Assembly (NCBI RefSeq): GCF_003205615.1
Contig: NZ_PYBV01000011.1
Location: 307,499 to 371,498 of the forward strand
Source of the DNA: Micromonospora arborensis
GTDB lineage: Bacteria > Actinomycetota > Actinomycetes > Mycobacteriales > Micromonosporaceae
Reading direction: 5' to 3'
Length of the DNA stretch: 64,000 bases
The notes beneath the pieces were generated by a model. It was given only the letters and a program-made list of their open reading frames with translations, did no database searches and was not told where the DNA came from. Made by a program: the position numbers and the translations under genes. Shown in pieces: positions 27,231-35,580 of this stretch. Positions within the stretch are counted from its first letter, which is position 1, and each line of letters starts with the position of its first letter.

Positions 27231-27299
27231 GCCCTTCACCTTAGGCTGAGTAATAGCCGTGGCACCCACTGGTCGCCCGGCACCCCCGGGAGGATGGCG

Positions 27300-28058
27300 A
27301 TGAGCAGACTGCAGGGCAGCAAGGATTTCTGGATCGGGGCGCTCCGGGCGGAGGGTCCGGCTTTCGCGGCGGCGGTGGCCGAGGCGCCGCCGGAGACACC
27401 GGTTCTGTCCTGTCCGGGCTGGACGGTCAACGACCTCACACTGCATCTCGCTCGGATCTACCACTGGGTTTCGTCGTTCGCCGGCTCCGGACTGACCACC
27501 CGGCCGGAGCGCCAGGACCAGGCCGAGGCGGAAGCGGGGGTGAGCGCGCTGCAGCTGTGGCGCCAGGGGTACGACCAGCTGATGACCGTCTTCGACGGGC
27601 TCGATCCGGAGGCATCGGCGTGGAACTGGGCTCCGCAGCCGAAGAAGGCCGGTTTCTGGCCGCGTCGAATGGCGCACGAGACGGCGGTGCACCGCTGGGA
27701 CGCCCAGCTCGCCATCGCGGCCGGCGAGCCGGTGGAGGCGAAGCTCGCGGCCGACGGGGTGAGCGAGGTGCTGGACACCTTCCTGCCCGCGGGTCGGCGG
27801 CGTACGCCGGGCGAGTGGCACGGGGTGGTGCAGCTCACCGCCACCGACGCGGCCCAGGAGTGGTATCTGCGGCTGCGTGGTGAGGGGGTGGCGCTGCTCG
27901 ACACCGCGACGATCTTCGACCACGACGACCACCACGCCCGGGCACAGGTCAGCGGCACCGCGAGCGACCTGTTGTTGGCGCTCTGGGGTCGAGTGAGCTT
28001 CGAGACGCTGGACGTCGCCGGCGATCGCGCTCTGCTGGACGGCCTACGTACCCGCTGA
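27300..28058 (+). CDS. mycothiol-dependent maleylpyruvate isomerase-family protein
   Basis: A 252-residue DinB-like four-helix protein (MDMPI N-terminal domain) plus a C-terminal sterol-carrier-like part. The metal histidines are suggested by LTLHLARIYHW and MAHETAVHRWDA. Family members are mycothiol-dependent isomerases or uncharacterised thiol transferases, which fits an organism with mshA and mshD. ATG 27300 is preferred because GGGAGG stands 6 nt upstream; ATG 27294 is too close to it. Divergent from murB. Confidence 0.88.
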   Translation: MSRLQGSKDFWIGALRAEGPAFAAAVAEAPPETPVLSCPGWTVNDLTLHLARIYHWVSSFAGSGLTTRPERQDQAEAEAGVSALQLWRQGYDQLMTVFDGLDPEASAWNWAPQPKKAGFWPRRMAHETAVHRWDAQLAIAAGEPVEAKLAADGVSEVLDTFLPAGRRRTPGEWHGVVQLTATDAAQEWYLRLRGEGVALLDTATIFDHDDHHARAQVSGTASDLLLALWGRVSFETLDVAGDRALLDGLRTR

Positions 28059-28073
28059 TCGGCTCTGGCATGA

Positions 28074-28106
28074 CGAGGGCGCCATCCCGCCGGGGTGGCG
28101 TCCTCG
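28074..28106 (+). terminator. hairpin after MDMPI-family gene
   Basis: Arms 28074-28088 and 28092-28106 pair in 13 of 15 positions with a 3-nt loop, just past the stop codon. Confidence 0.55.
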
Positions 28107-28136
28107 ATCGCGTCGGGGTTCGCGGCGACAGGCGTT

Positions 28137-28150
28137 AGAGAGCGCTCTCT
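28137..28150 (+). promoter_or_regulatory. LacI-type operator palindrome
   Basis: AGAGAGCGCTCTCT is a perfect 14-bp palindrome with the central GAGCGCTC typical of LacI/CebR-class operators in actinobacteria. A partial second site, GAGAGCGCTGG, is at 28184. It lies upstream of a glucosidase remnant and the LacI-type gene. Confidence 0.65.
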
Positions 28151-28211
28151 TGACACAACGTGGAGTCGCCCACCACCCTGACGGGAGAGCGCTGGACGCA
28201 CCAGGCCAACC

Positions 28212-28373
28212 CTGATCACCGAGGCAATCTCCCGGGGCGTGGACCTGGGCGCTCATCTCGTATGGTCAGTCCTGGACAACGTCGAACAGGCGGAGGGTTA
28301 CCGCAAGCGGTTCGGGATCGCGCACGTCGACTACCTGACCCAGCGGCGCACACCAGGGGCCAGCGCCCGGTAG
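28212..28373 (+). pseudogene. C-terminal remnant of a GH1 beta-glucosidase
   Basis: Read with codons in phase with the TAG at 28371-28373, the sequence gives LITEAISRGVDLGAHLVWSV, then LDNVEQAEGYRKRFGIAHVD and YLTQRRTPGASAR. This is the conserved end of family-1 beta-glucosidases (AI..GVD..GY..WS.LDNFEWA.GY..RFG...VDY). Only about 54 codons of some 450 remain, without a start. The operator and LacI regulator that would have controlled it are kept on either side, so an internal deletion is the simplest reading. Confidence 0.8.
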
Positions 28374-28425
28374 GACCAGGAAACGGTTCCCCGGAACGGG
28401 CCGCGACGAGCGGGGGGAAGGCGCG

Positions 28426-29433
28426 ATGAGGACGGCGCAGCGACCGACGCTCGAAGCGGTGGCGGCGCGGGCCGGGGTGTCCCGGGCCACCGTGTCCCGT
28501 GTGGTCAACGGCTCCACCACCGTCGCCGAACCGATCCGCGAGGCAGTCACCCGGGCGGTCGCCGAACTGGGGTACGTCCCCAATCTCGCCGCCCGTAGCC
28601 TGGTCACCCAACGCACCGACTCGATCGCCCTGGTCATGCCGGAGGCGGCCACCCGGGTCTTCTCCGACGACCAGGTCTTCCCCGGCATCATCCGCGGTGT
28701 CAGCCAGGAGCTGGAAGCCGCCGACAAACAACTCGTGCTGATGCTCGCCGGTTCACCGGCAGGCCACCATCGGGTCGAGCGGTACACCACCGGCCGGCAC
28801 GTCGACGGGGTGCTCTTCGCCTCGCTGCACGGCGCCGACCCGCTGCCCGGCACCCTGGCCCGGCTCGGCATCCCGGTGGTGGTCAGCGGTCGGCCGCTCG
28901 GCGACGCGCCCGTGCCGTACGTCGACGTCGACCACGTCGGCGGGGTGACCGCCGCCGTACGACACATGATCGACAGTGGTCGTCGGCGGATCGCCACCAT
29001 CGCTGGTCCACAGGACATGGTCGCCGGGATCGAACGGCTCCGCGGCTACCGCGCCACGGTCGCCGACGCGGGGCTGCCCGAGCTGATCGCCGTCGGCGAC
29101 TTCACCCGCGAGTCCGGCTCGGCGGCGATGCGCCGACTGCTCATCGAGCACCCCGAACTGGACGGCGTCTTCGCCGCCTCCGACCTGATGGCGCACGCGG
29201 CCCTGCGTACGCTGCGCGAGGCCGGCCGGCGGGTGCCGGAGGATGTCGCGGTGGTCGGCTTCGACGACATCGAGACCGCCGCGTACACCGAGCCGCCGCT
29301 GACCACCGTTCGGCAGCCGATCGTGGAGCTGGGCCGGCGGATGACCCGGCAACTGCTCCGGCTGGCCGCCGGGGAAACCATCGAACAGGCGGTCATGCTC
29401 CCCACCGAGCTGATCCGCCGAGCCTCCGCCTGA
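28426..29433 (+). CDS. LacI-family transcriptional regulator
   Basis: A 335-residue sugar-responsive repressor. HTH TLEAVAARAGVSRATVSRVVNG is at residues 7-28, hinge helix VPNLAARSL near 53, then a periplasmic-binding-protein-like sugar domain ending FDDIETAAYTEPPLTTVRQP. Such regulators usually sit after a glucosidase or sugar transporter; here only a GH1 remnant precedes it, so its regulon is elsewhere or lost. GGGGGAAGG gives a fair ribosome site. Ends at a perfect hairpin. Confidence 0.94.
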   Translation: MRTAQRPTLEAVAARAGVSRATVSRVVNGSTTVAEPIREAVTRAVAELGYVPNLAARSLVTQRTDSIALVMPEAATRVFSDDQVFPGIIRGVSQELEAADKQLVLMLAGSPAGHHRVERYTTGRHVDGVLFASLHGADPLPGTLARLGIPVVVSGRPLGDAPVPYVDVDHVGGVTAAVRHMIDSGRRRIATIAGPQDMVAGIERLRGYRATVADAGLPELIAVGDFTRESGSAAMRRLLIEHPELDGVFAASDLMAHAALRTLREAGRRVPEDVAVVGFDDIETAAYTEPPLTTVRQPIVELGRRMTRQLLRLAAGETIEQAVMLPTELIRRASA

Positions 29434-29468
29434 CCGCCGCCGACAGTCAGGACACCCTACGGACGCAA

Positions 29469-29501
29469 TTCGGGCCGTCCCCCCTCAGGGGACGGCCCGA
29501 A
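29469..29501 (+). terminator. perfect 14-bp hairpin terminator
   Basis: TTCGGGCCGTCCCC (29469-29482) pairs exactly with 29488-29501 around a 5-nt loop, 35 bp after the LacI gene. Confidence 0.75.
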
Positions 29502-29718
29502 CCTTCCGACCCTAGTGTCCGGCCGGCGGATCAATCTCCGGCTGGTGCGGCTCCAGGCGGCAGAAACCCACAAGTTCGCCCTCAGCAAACTGCGCCTTCA
29601 TTGCCCGTCCCGTTTCAAGTGTCTGACGTTCACCAGTCTGTCCCAGTCAGGCCGAGTCGAGATCTGCCACACGGTTAATGCGTCGCTGCTGCAGGCGATC
29701 GTCGTTAGCCTCGCCTGC

Positions 29719-29907
29719 ATGCCGGATCCCGTCGCGCTGCTGCACGTCCCCGCCCTCTCCGATGCCGCCGAGTACGCGTACGCGGCCATCGTCGATCCAC
29801 CCGCCCGGCTGGTCGCGTCCGGCACCCTGCTCGGGGTGGCCGTGCTCGGCTACACCGACCAACTCGTCGAGGTCGAGGCCGTCGCCGCCGTCCGGACGGG
29901 AGCCTGA
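29719..29907 (+). pseudogene. internally deleted RidA/YjgF-family gene
   Basis: The 62-codon frame begins like RidA proteins (LLHVPALSDAAEYAYAAIVD, PPARLV) and jumps straight to their end (STLLG-like SGTLLGVAVLGYTDQLVEVE, AVAAV). The central 60-70 residues, including the strand with the active-site arginine, are missing without a frameshift. TAGCCT-N7-ATG gives it a leaderless promoter, and the stop is 1 nt before the GNAT gene, so the remnant may survive as the translated leader of that gene. A real short protein cannot be excluded. Confidence 0.65.
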
Positions 29908-29908
29908 C

Positions 29909-30805
29909 ATGCGGATTCGTGAAGCGCAGCCGGACGATGCCCCGGCCGTGGTGGCCCTGCGGGCGATGGTCTACCCGTACCTGGTGCGCGGGGTCGAGTC
30001 GACCCGGAAGATGATCGCCGAACCGCCACCCGTCGAGGGGTGGATCGCCCTCGTGGCCGAGGTCGACGCTCAGGTGGTCGGCTGGGCGTCGGCGCAGCCC
30101 GCCCGTTGGACCTCCACACCAAACTTCGGCGACATCGCCATGCTGCACGTGCACCCGGAGCACCGGCGGCGCGGCATCGGCACCGCACTGCTGAGCACCG
30201 CGACCGACCACCTCAGGCCACTGGGGATCCGGAAGATACGGACCTGGGCGCAGCCGGAGGCGCTGCCCTTCGCCCGCCGGCACGGCTACGAACCCACCCG
30301 GGAGATGCGCTACTCGGCGCTCGACCTGGACCCGGCACCCGCACTGCCGGAGCCACCCCCGGGCGTACGACTGCGCCCGATCGCCGACCTGGACCCGCAC
30401 CTGCTGTACGTGGCGGACGTGGCCGCGGCGGCCGACGAACCGGGTGACGTGCCGGTCGACACGATCAGCTACGAGAGCTGGCAGTACGACGTGTGGGACA
30501 ACCTCGGCCTGGACAAGTCTGCGAGCACCGCCGTCGAGGTCGACGGGCAGATCATTGCCTTCAGCCTGGTCAAGCGGGACGGCGACCGAATGTGGTCGGA
30601 CTTCACCGGCACCATCCCGGCGCACCGGGGGCGCGGGTTGGCCCGGCTGGTCAAGACGGCCGCGCTGCACCGGGCCGCCGCCAACGGCGTACGCGTCGCG
30701 TACACCTCGAACGACGAGGCGAACGCGCCGATGCTGGCGATCAACGCCCGACTGGGCTACCGACCGATCGCATCCCAGTGGACCTGTCTGACCGATCTGA
30801 CCTGA
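29909..30805 (+). CDS. tandem-GNAT acetyltransferase
   Basis: A 298-residue protein with two GNAT folds. The first has the acetyl-CoA motif HVHPEHRRRGIGTALL near residue 85, the second HRGRGLARLVKTAALHRAA near 240 with GYRPIASQWT at the end. The layout is like MshD but the sequence is different, so it is not a second mycothiol synthase on present evidence. Follows the RidA remnant directly and was probably co-transcribed with it. Substrate unknown. Confidence 0.9.
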   Translation: MRIREAQPDDAPAVVALRAMVYPYLVRGVESTRKMIAEPPPVEGWIALVAEVDAQVVGWASAQPARWTSTPNFGDIAMLHVHPEHRRRGIGTALLSTATDHLRPLGIRKIRTWAQPEALPFARRHGYEPTREMRYSALDLDPAPALPEPPPGVRLRPIADLDPHLLYVADVAAAADEPGDVPVDTISYESWQYDVWDNLGLDKSASTAVEVDGQIIAFSLVKRDGDRMWSDFTGTIPAHRGRGLARLVKTAALHRAAANGVRVAYTSNDEANAPMLAINARLGYRPIASQWTCLTDLT

Positions 30806-31127
30806 TCCGGGGCACCCTCGAGACGAGAGTGGACACGCTCCTCAACGGGCCGCGGGCCGGGCGGTCGGGATCGGAGCGTCGTGCCAGCTCAGCCCCGTCG
30901 TCTGGACGAAGAGCGTCCGCCGGACGACCGCCTCGCCCTTCGGGCTCAGCTCGTAGCCCTGTCGGCGGTCTGTTTGATCGTTACGTGGAGCACTTCGAGT
31001 CCCTGTGGGACGACGCACGGGCGGCGTCGCCGCCGGGCGGCGTCGCTCCGGTAAGCGATATACCGCAGAGGCATGAATATGACACTCAGGTATACGGCTC
31101 ACCAGCGACACTCCCACCCGGCAGGGC
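30806..31127. other. gene-free region with possible regulator fragment
   Basis: No intact gene. On the minus strand 30842-30965 encodes GYELSPKGEAVVRRTLFVQT plus a short tail, which resembles the end of a small winged-helix regulator, but has no start or HTH. The inverted-repeat element at 31054-31099 lies just upstream of it and may mark the break. The regulator reading is weak. Confidence 0.3.
31054..31099. repeat. GGTATACC inverted-repeat element, copy 1
   Basis: A 46-bp near-palindrome, AGCGATATACCGCAGAGGC to CACTCAGGTATACGGCT, with several mismatches between arms. The better copy is at 42918-42963. Confidence 0.7.
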
Positions 31128-31649
31128 CTACGCGACAGGGCGGTCGAAGATCTGACGTGCGGTGGCGTGGGTGTCGGTGCCGAAGAGCACCAGCCGTGCC
31201 TCGGCGACAGTCGCCGGGGTGGCCGAGCGCAGCACCGACAACGCCTGACGGACCGCGTCGTCGATCGGCCAGCCGTAGATGCCGGCGGAGATCAGCGGGA
31301 AGGCCACGGTGTTCGCGCCCAACGCGTCGGCCACCCGGAGACTGTTGGCGTAGCAGTCGCGCAGCAGCGCCGAACGGTCCTCGCTGCCCGACCAGACCGG
31401 TCCGACGGTGTGGATCACCCAGCGGGCTGGCAGTTCACCGGCCGTGGTCGCCACTGCCTGGCCGGTGGGCAGGCCCTTGCCGTAGTGGGACGCCCGCAGC
31501 GCCCGGCACTCCGCCAGGATGGCCGGGCCGCCACGCCGGTGGATGGCGCCGTCGACCCCGCCACCGCCGAGCAGGGACGAGTTCGCGGCGTTCACGATGG
31601 CGTCCACCTGCTGGGTGGTGATGTCCCCCTCGACCAGGGTGATCTCCAT
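31128..31649 (-). CDS. macro-domain protein, ADP-ribose hydrolase type
   Basis: A 173-residue macro domain of the YmdB/MacroD class that removes O-acetyl or protein-bound ADP-ribose. It has DAIVNAANSSLLGGGGVDGAI with the catalytic Asn/Asp loop, VIHTVGPVW and ISAGIYGWP for the ribose and phosphates. ATG 31649 with GGGGAG upstream is the usual MEI start; one nucleotide separates it from the stop of the EI24 gene, so translation is coupled. Role in the cell unknown. Confidence 0.93.
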   Translation of the reverse strand: MEITLVEGDITTQQVDAIVNAANSSLLGGGGVDGAIHRRGGPAILAECRALRASHYGKGLPTGQAVATTAGELPARWVIHTVGPVWSGSEDRSALLRDCYANSLRVADALGANTVAFPLISAGIYGWPIDDAVRQALSVLRSATPATVAEARLVLFGTDTHATARQIFDRPVA

Positions 31650-31650
31650 G

Positions 31651-32442
31651 TCAGCTCCCCTCGATCGGTTGGCCCAACGATCGGCGGGCCAGCAGGGTGG
31701 CACCGGCCACCGCGGCCGGCATGATCAGCACCGCACCGAGTGGGATGAGGAAGCAGAGGAAGACCGCCACCCCGAAGCCGAGTGCCGCGGGCCGGTCGGC
31801 CTTCAGGATCGTCCGGCGCTGCGGCAGCCGCATTCCGCGCCGGTAGAACGGCGCCCCGACCAGTTCCACGGCGAGGAACCAGCCACCCACCGCAGCCCCG
31901 ATCACCGGGACGACCGTCTGGCCGACCACCGGGATGAAGCCGGCGAGGAACAGCGGGATGCCGACCAGCGCGGTGAGGGCCACCAGCCGTACCGAGTCGG
32001 CGAGGCTGCGCCGCAACGACGACCAGAAGGGCACGTCCACCGCGTCCGGCGTGCCGCCGTACCGCTGCTCGACCTGCTCGGAGATCTTCTCGTAGAACGG
32101 GTCGCCGATGACCAGGGTCACCGCGGTGAAGGTGAGCACTCCGAGCAGGCCGCCGAGCCCCAGGAAGGCCAGCCCGGCGATCACCCGGACCAGGCTGCGG
32201 GCGGTGGTCGACCAGTCGTCGGCGAAGGGGGTGACCAGCGCGGCGAGGTCGTCCACGAAGTACACCAGGGTGGCGAGAGCGGCCAGGAAGAGCGCGCCCG
32301 AGATCAGCGCCGGCACGACGCCGAGCAGCATCATCCCCGGGCTGCGGACGTAGAGGCCGAGCCCCCGCAGGAGCAGGCCCGCCCCGGCGAAGAAGCGTCC
32401 GACGACCCCGGTCACCGGGCTGGCGATTCTGCTGACATCCAC
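31651..32442 (-). CDS. EI24/CysZ-type membrane protein
   Basis: A 263-residue protein with four to six hydrophobic segments and the family motif VIGDPFYEKISEQVEQRYGG. EI24/CysZ proteins include the E. coli sulfate transporter CysZ; the actinobacterial members are uncharacterised. GTG start lies 8 nt after TAGGCT with no ribosome site. Coupled to the macro-domain gene. Sulfate uptake is possible but not shown by context. Confidence 0.88.
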   Translation of the reverse strand: MDVSRIASPVTGVVGRFFAGAGLLLRGLGLYVRSPGMMLLGVVPALISGALFLAALATLVYFVDDLAALVTPFADDWSTTARSLVRVIAGLAFLGLGGLLGVLTFTAVTLVIGDPFYEKISEQVEQRYGGTPDAVDVPFWSSLRRSLADSVRLVALTALVGIPLFLAGFIPVVGQTVVPVIGAAVGGWFLAVELVGAPFYRRGMRLPQRRTILKADRPAALGFGVAVFLCFLIPLGAVLIMPAAVAGATLLARRSLGQPIEGS

Positions 32443-32515
32443 GATCGAGCAGCCTAACGAGCGGTGATCGATTCCGCCGGGCGGAGTCCGCTAGCAGCGA
32501 CTCTCGTCGTACACA

Positions 32516-32527
32516 TCAACCGGTTGA
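32516..32527. promoter_or_regulatory. TCAACCGGTTGA palindrome
   Basis: Perfect 12-bp palindrome in the divergent promoter region between the EI24 gene and the ABC exporter operon. No regulator can be assigned. Confidence 0.35.
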
Positions 32528-32642
32528 CGGACGGCGGCGGTCCACCGGCGACGCCATTGATCATCGCCGACCGGCCGATTCGCCGCCGGCTCACCCCGAC
32601 AACCCTTGAGGGGGTACGAGACCAGCGGCGGAAGGCGGCACG

Positions 32643-33551
32643 ATGCCGGTCATCGAGGTGACCCACCTGAAGAAGCGGTACGGCGATCTGGTGGCGGTGG
32701 ACGACGTCTCGTTCACCGTGGAGGCGGGAGAGATCTTCGGCGTCCTCGGCCCGAACGGCGCCGGCAAGACCACCACCGTCGAGTGTGTCGCCGGGCTACG
32801 CGTCCCCGACGGGGGCGGGGTGTCGGTCCTCGGGCTCGACCCGCGCCGGGACGCGGCCCAGCTTCGGCAGCGGGTCGGGGTGCAACTCCAGGAGAGTCAG
32901 CTGCCGGACCGGCTCCGGGTGGCCGAGGCACTGGAGTTGTACGCCTCGTTCTACCGCAACCCGGCGGACCCGGCCGCGCTGATCGACAAGCTGGGTCTCG
33001 GTGAGAAGCGGAACACCCCGTACAAGAATCTCTCCGGCGGTCAGAAGCAGCGGCTCTCCATCGCGCTGGCCCTGGTGGGCAACCCGGAGATCGCCATCCT
33101 CGACGAGCTGACCACCGGGCTGGACCCGCAGGCCCGCCGGGACACCTGGGGCCTCATCGAACAGGTCCGCGACAGCGGGGTGACGATCGTGCTGGTCACC
33201 CACTTCATGGAGGAGGCCGAGCGGCTCTGTGACCGGGTCGCGGTGATCGACCGGGGCCGCGTCGTCGCGCTGGACAGCCCCGCGGGCCTGGTGTCGACGG
33301 TGGCGCCGGAGCAACGAATCCGGTTCCGGCCGTCGGCCCCGATCGACGACCGGCTCCTCACCGACCTGCCTGAGGTCACCGACGTGCACCGCACCGGCAG
33401 CCAGGTGGTGGTCACCGGCACCGGCGAGGTGCTGCACGCGGTCACCTCGGTGCTGGCCCGGCACCAGATCGTCGCCGCGGACCTGCGGCTGGAGCAGTCC
33501 ACCCTCGACGACGCGTTCGTCGAGCTGACCGGCCGCCGGCCCGCCAACTGA
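32643..33551 (+). CDS. ABC-2 exporter ATPase (DrrA/CcmA-like)
   Basis: A 302-residue ATPase: Walker A LGPNGAGKTTT near residues 36-46, signature NLSGGQKQRLSIALAL near 128, Walker B ILDELTTGLDP with a Glu-Leu in place of the common Glu-Pro, and VTHFMEEAE. The C-terminal 80 residues form the DrrA-type tail. First gene of an operon with permease, histidine kinase and response regulator, typical of antibiotic-detoxification or envelope-stress exporters. GGAAGG precedes the ATG. Confidence 0.93.
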   Translation: MPVIEVTHLKKRYGDLVAVDDVSFTVEAGEIFGVLGPNGAGKTTTVECVAGLRVPDGGGVSVLGLDPRRDAAQLRQRVGVQLQESQLPDRLRVAEALELYASFYRNPADPAALIDKLGLGEKRNTPYKNLSGGQKQRLSIALALVGNPEIAILDELTTGLDPQARRDTWGLIEQVRDSGVTIVLVTHFMEEAERLCDRVAVIDRGRVVALDSPAGLVSTVAPEQRIRFRPSAPIDDRLLTDLPEVTDVHRTGSQVVVTGTGEVLHAVTSVLARHQIVAADLRLEQSTLDDAFVELTGRRPAN

Positions 33552-33565
33552 GAGAAGGAGACACC

Positions 33566-34300
33566 ATGCACGGCTTCCGCCAGATCCTGCGGATCGAGGC
33601 GCGGCTCTACCTGCGGGACCGGCCGACGCTGCTCTCCACCATCGGGGTGCCCACCCTGATCCTGACGGTGCTCGGGTTGATCCCCGCGCTCCGCGAGCCG
33701 GACCCGAAGTTCGACGGGCAGACCTTCGTCAGCTACTTCGCACCGTCGCTGCTGGTGGTCAGCCTTGTCGTTGTCGGGGTGAACACCCTGCCGGCCGTGT
33801 TGGCCACCTACCGGGAACGCGGCGTGCTGCGCCGGCTGGCGACCACCCCGGCGCACCCGGCCGCTCTGCTCGCCGCCCAACTGGTGCTGGCCCTGGCCGG
33901 GATCCTGGCCAGCGCGCTGCTGCTCATCGTCGTCGCCCGGCTGGCTTTCGGGGTGCCGCTGCCCCGGCACCCGCTCGGTTTCACCGTGGCGTTCGTGCTC
34001 GGTACGGCGGCGCTGCTGGCGCTCGGCCTGCTGGTCGCCGCCGTGGCCCGGACGACGAAGGCGGCCCAGGCCCTGGCCGCACCGTTGTTCATGGTCACCA
34101 TGTTCTTCGGCGGGGCCTACCTCCCCCGGTTCCTGCTTCCGGACTTCGTGGCGCGGATCGGTGACTACACGCCGCCCGGTGTGCAGGCACTACTCGACGC
34201 CTGGACCGGCACGTCGCCGCAGCCGTTGCACCTGGCGATAATGGCGGTGATCGCCGTGGCGGCCGGCGCCAGCGCGGCGAAACTGTTCCGCTGGGAGTGA
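33566..34300 (+). CDS. ABC-2 type exporter permease
   Basis: A 244-residue ABC-2 permease with six membrane segments and the late motif VTMFFGGAYLPRFLLPDFV. AGAAGGAG stands 7 nt before the ATG. Its stop overlaps the kinase GTG by 4 bp. Forms the membrane part of the exporter with the ATPase just upstream. Substrate unknown. Confidence 0.92.
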   Translation: MHGFRQILRIEARLYLRDRPTLLSTIGVPTLILTVLGLIPALREPDPKFDGQTFVSYFAPSLLVVSLVVVGVNTLPAVLATYRERGVLRRLATTPAHPAALLAAQLVLALAGILASALLLIVVARLAFGVPLPRHPLGFTVAFVLGTAALLALGLLVAAVARTTKAAQALAAPLFMVTMFFGGAYLPRFLLPDFVARIGDYTPPGVQALLDAWTGTSPQPLHLAIMAVIAVAAGASAAKLFRWE

Positions 34301-35580
34301 GCGGAGATGCGATGACCGACAGCGGTGGGCACGACCATCTGACCAGTTGGCGCGAGCGCGAGGCGAGCCTCTATCGCGTGTTCCCCTATGGCGGGCTGGC
34401 CCTGGGCACCGTGTTGGCCCTCGTCGCACCGGCACCCCGGGCCCTCGCCACCGCGCCCACCCTCGCCATCGCCCTGGCGGCCGGGTGCTGGGTCGCCTGG
34501 TTCATCACCCTGCACCCCGGCTGGCAGAGCCGGCGCGGGCTGATGACGGTCTACTACGCCGGGCTGCTCGCGTTCGCGGCCGTGCTGGTGGCCGCCAATC
34601 CGTGGTACGGCTTTTTCGCCTGGGTCGGATACACGCACGCCTTTCCGGTGCTACGCACTCGCTGGCGGATCGCCGGTGTGGTCACCACGGCCACCCTGGT
34701 CGCCACATCGCAGGGCGGCGGTCTGTCGGTGGTGACGTCGCACCTGCCGCTCTGGCTGGTGCTGGTGCTCTTCAACCTGGTGGTGGCCGGCTCGTTGAGC
34801 TGGTTCGCGATGGTCGCCGAGCAGGAGGACGCCAGGCGCAAGCGGTTGATGGCGGAACTCGGCGAGGCCAACCGCCAACTCACCGAGACGGTCCGGGAGA
34901 ACGCCGGACTGCACGCCCAACTACTCAACCAGGCCCGGGAGGCCGGTGTGTTGGACGAGCGGCAACGAATGGCGCGGGAGATCCACGACACCCTGGCGCA
35001 GGGGTTGACCGGCATCATCACCCAACTGGAGGCGGCCGAGCAGACCCGTGACCGGTCCGCCGACTGGCGCCGGCACGTCGACAACGCGCTCGCCCTGGCC
35101 CGGGAGAGCCTCACCGAGGCCCGCCGCTCGGTGCGGGCCGTCCGTCCGGAGACGTTGGAGACGGCCCGACTGCCGGACGCCCTCGTCGAGCTGGGCGGGC
35201 GCTGGTCGGCTCTCAACGGGGTACGGGCCGACGTGGCCACCACCGGCACGCCCCGTCCGCTGCACCCGGAGGTCGAGGTGACCCTGCTCCGGGCGGCCCA
35301 GGAGGCGCTGGCCAACGTGGCCCGGCACGCGGCCGCGTCGCGGGTCGGGTTGACCCTGTCGTACATGACGGACCGGGTCACGCTGGACGTTCGCGACGAC
35401 GGGACGGGCTTCGACGTCACCGGCCAGCCGGTGCCCCGCGAGCCGGGCGGCGGGTACGGGCTGACCGCCATGCGGCAGCGGGTGACCCAGGTTGGCGGCG
35501 AGGTGGCCGTCGAGTCCGAACCGGGCAGTGGGACCGCCATCTCGGCGTCCGTCCCCGCGCTACCCGGAGGTGCCGGGTGA
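34297..35580 (+). CDS. NarL-family sensor histidine kinase
   Basis: A 427-residue kinase with five or six membrane segments in the first 170 residues, a coiled linker, HisKA_3 motif REIHDTLAQGLTGIITQLE near 230, and an HATPase domain with N-box AQEALANVARHA and DDGTGFD. No extracellular sensor domain is visible, so it probably senses in the membrane, as in LiaS/DesK-type systems linked to ABC exporters. GTG 34297 couples it to the permease; ATG 34312, with GGAG upstream, is an alternative. Confidence 0.93.
   Translation: MSGDAMTDSGGHDHLTSWREREASLYRVFPYGGLALGTVLALVAPAPRALATAPTLAIALAAGCWVAWFITLHPGWQSRRGLMTVYYAGLLAFAAVLVAANPWYGFFAWVGYTHAFPVLRTRWRIAGVVTTATLVATSQGGGLSVVTSHLPLWLVLVLFNLVVAGSLSWFAMVAEQEDARRKRLMAELGEANRQLTETVRENAGLHAQLLNQAREAGVLDERQRMAREIHDTLAQGLTGIITQLEAAEQTRDRSADWRRHVDNALALARESLTEARRSVRAVRPETLETARLPDALVELGGRWSALNGVRADVATTGTPRPLHPEVEVTLLRAAQEALANVARHAAASRVGLTLSYMTDRVTLDVRDDGTGFDVTGQPVPREPGGGYGLTAMRQRVTQVGGEVAVESEPGSGTAISASVPALPGGAG

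Noticed and set aside
26148..27935. MurB with a 235-residue N-terminal extension
   Set aside because: The extension is antisense to the MDMPI-family gene and lacks any domain; TAAGGT-N7-GTG at 27230 gives a normal MurB.
28150..28155. perfect TTGACA as a -35 box
   Set aside because: No acceptable -10 follows at 16-18 bp (CACCACCC), so it is kept only as part of the operator region.
29909..30805. second mycothiol synthase
   Set aside because: Two GNAT domains as in MshD, but hallmark end (RWSAHINYHL type) is missing; the gene at 58018 fits MshD far better.
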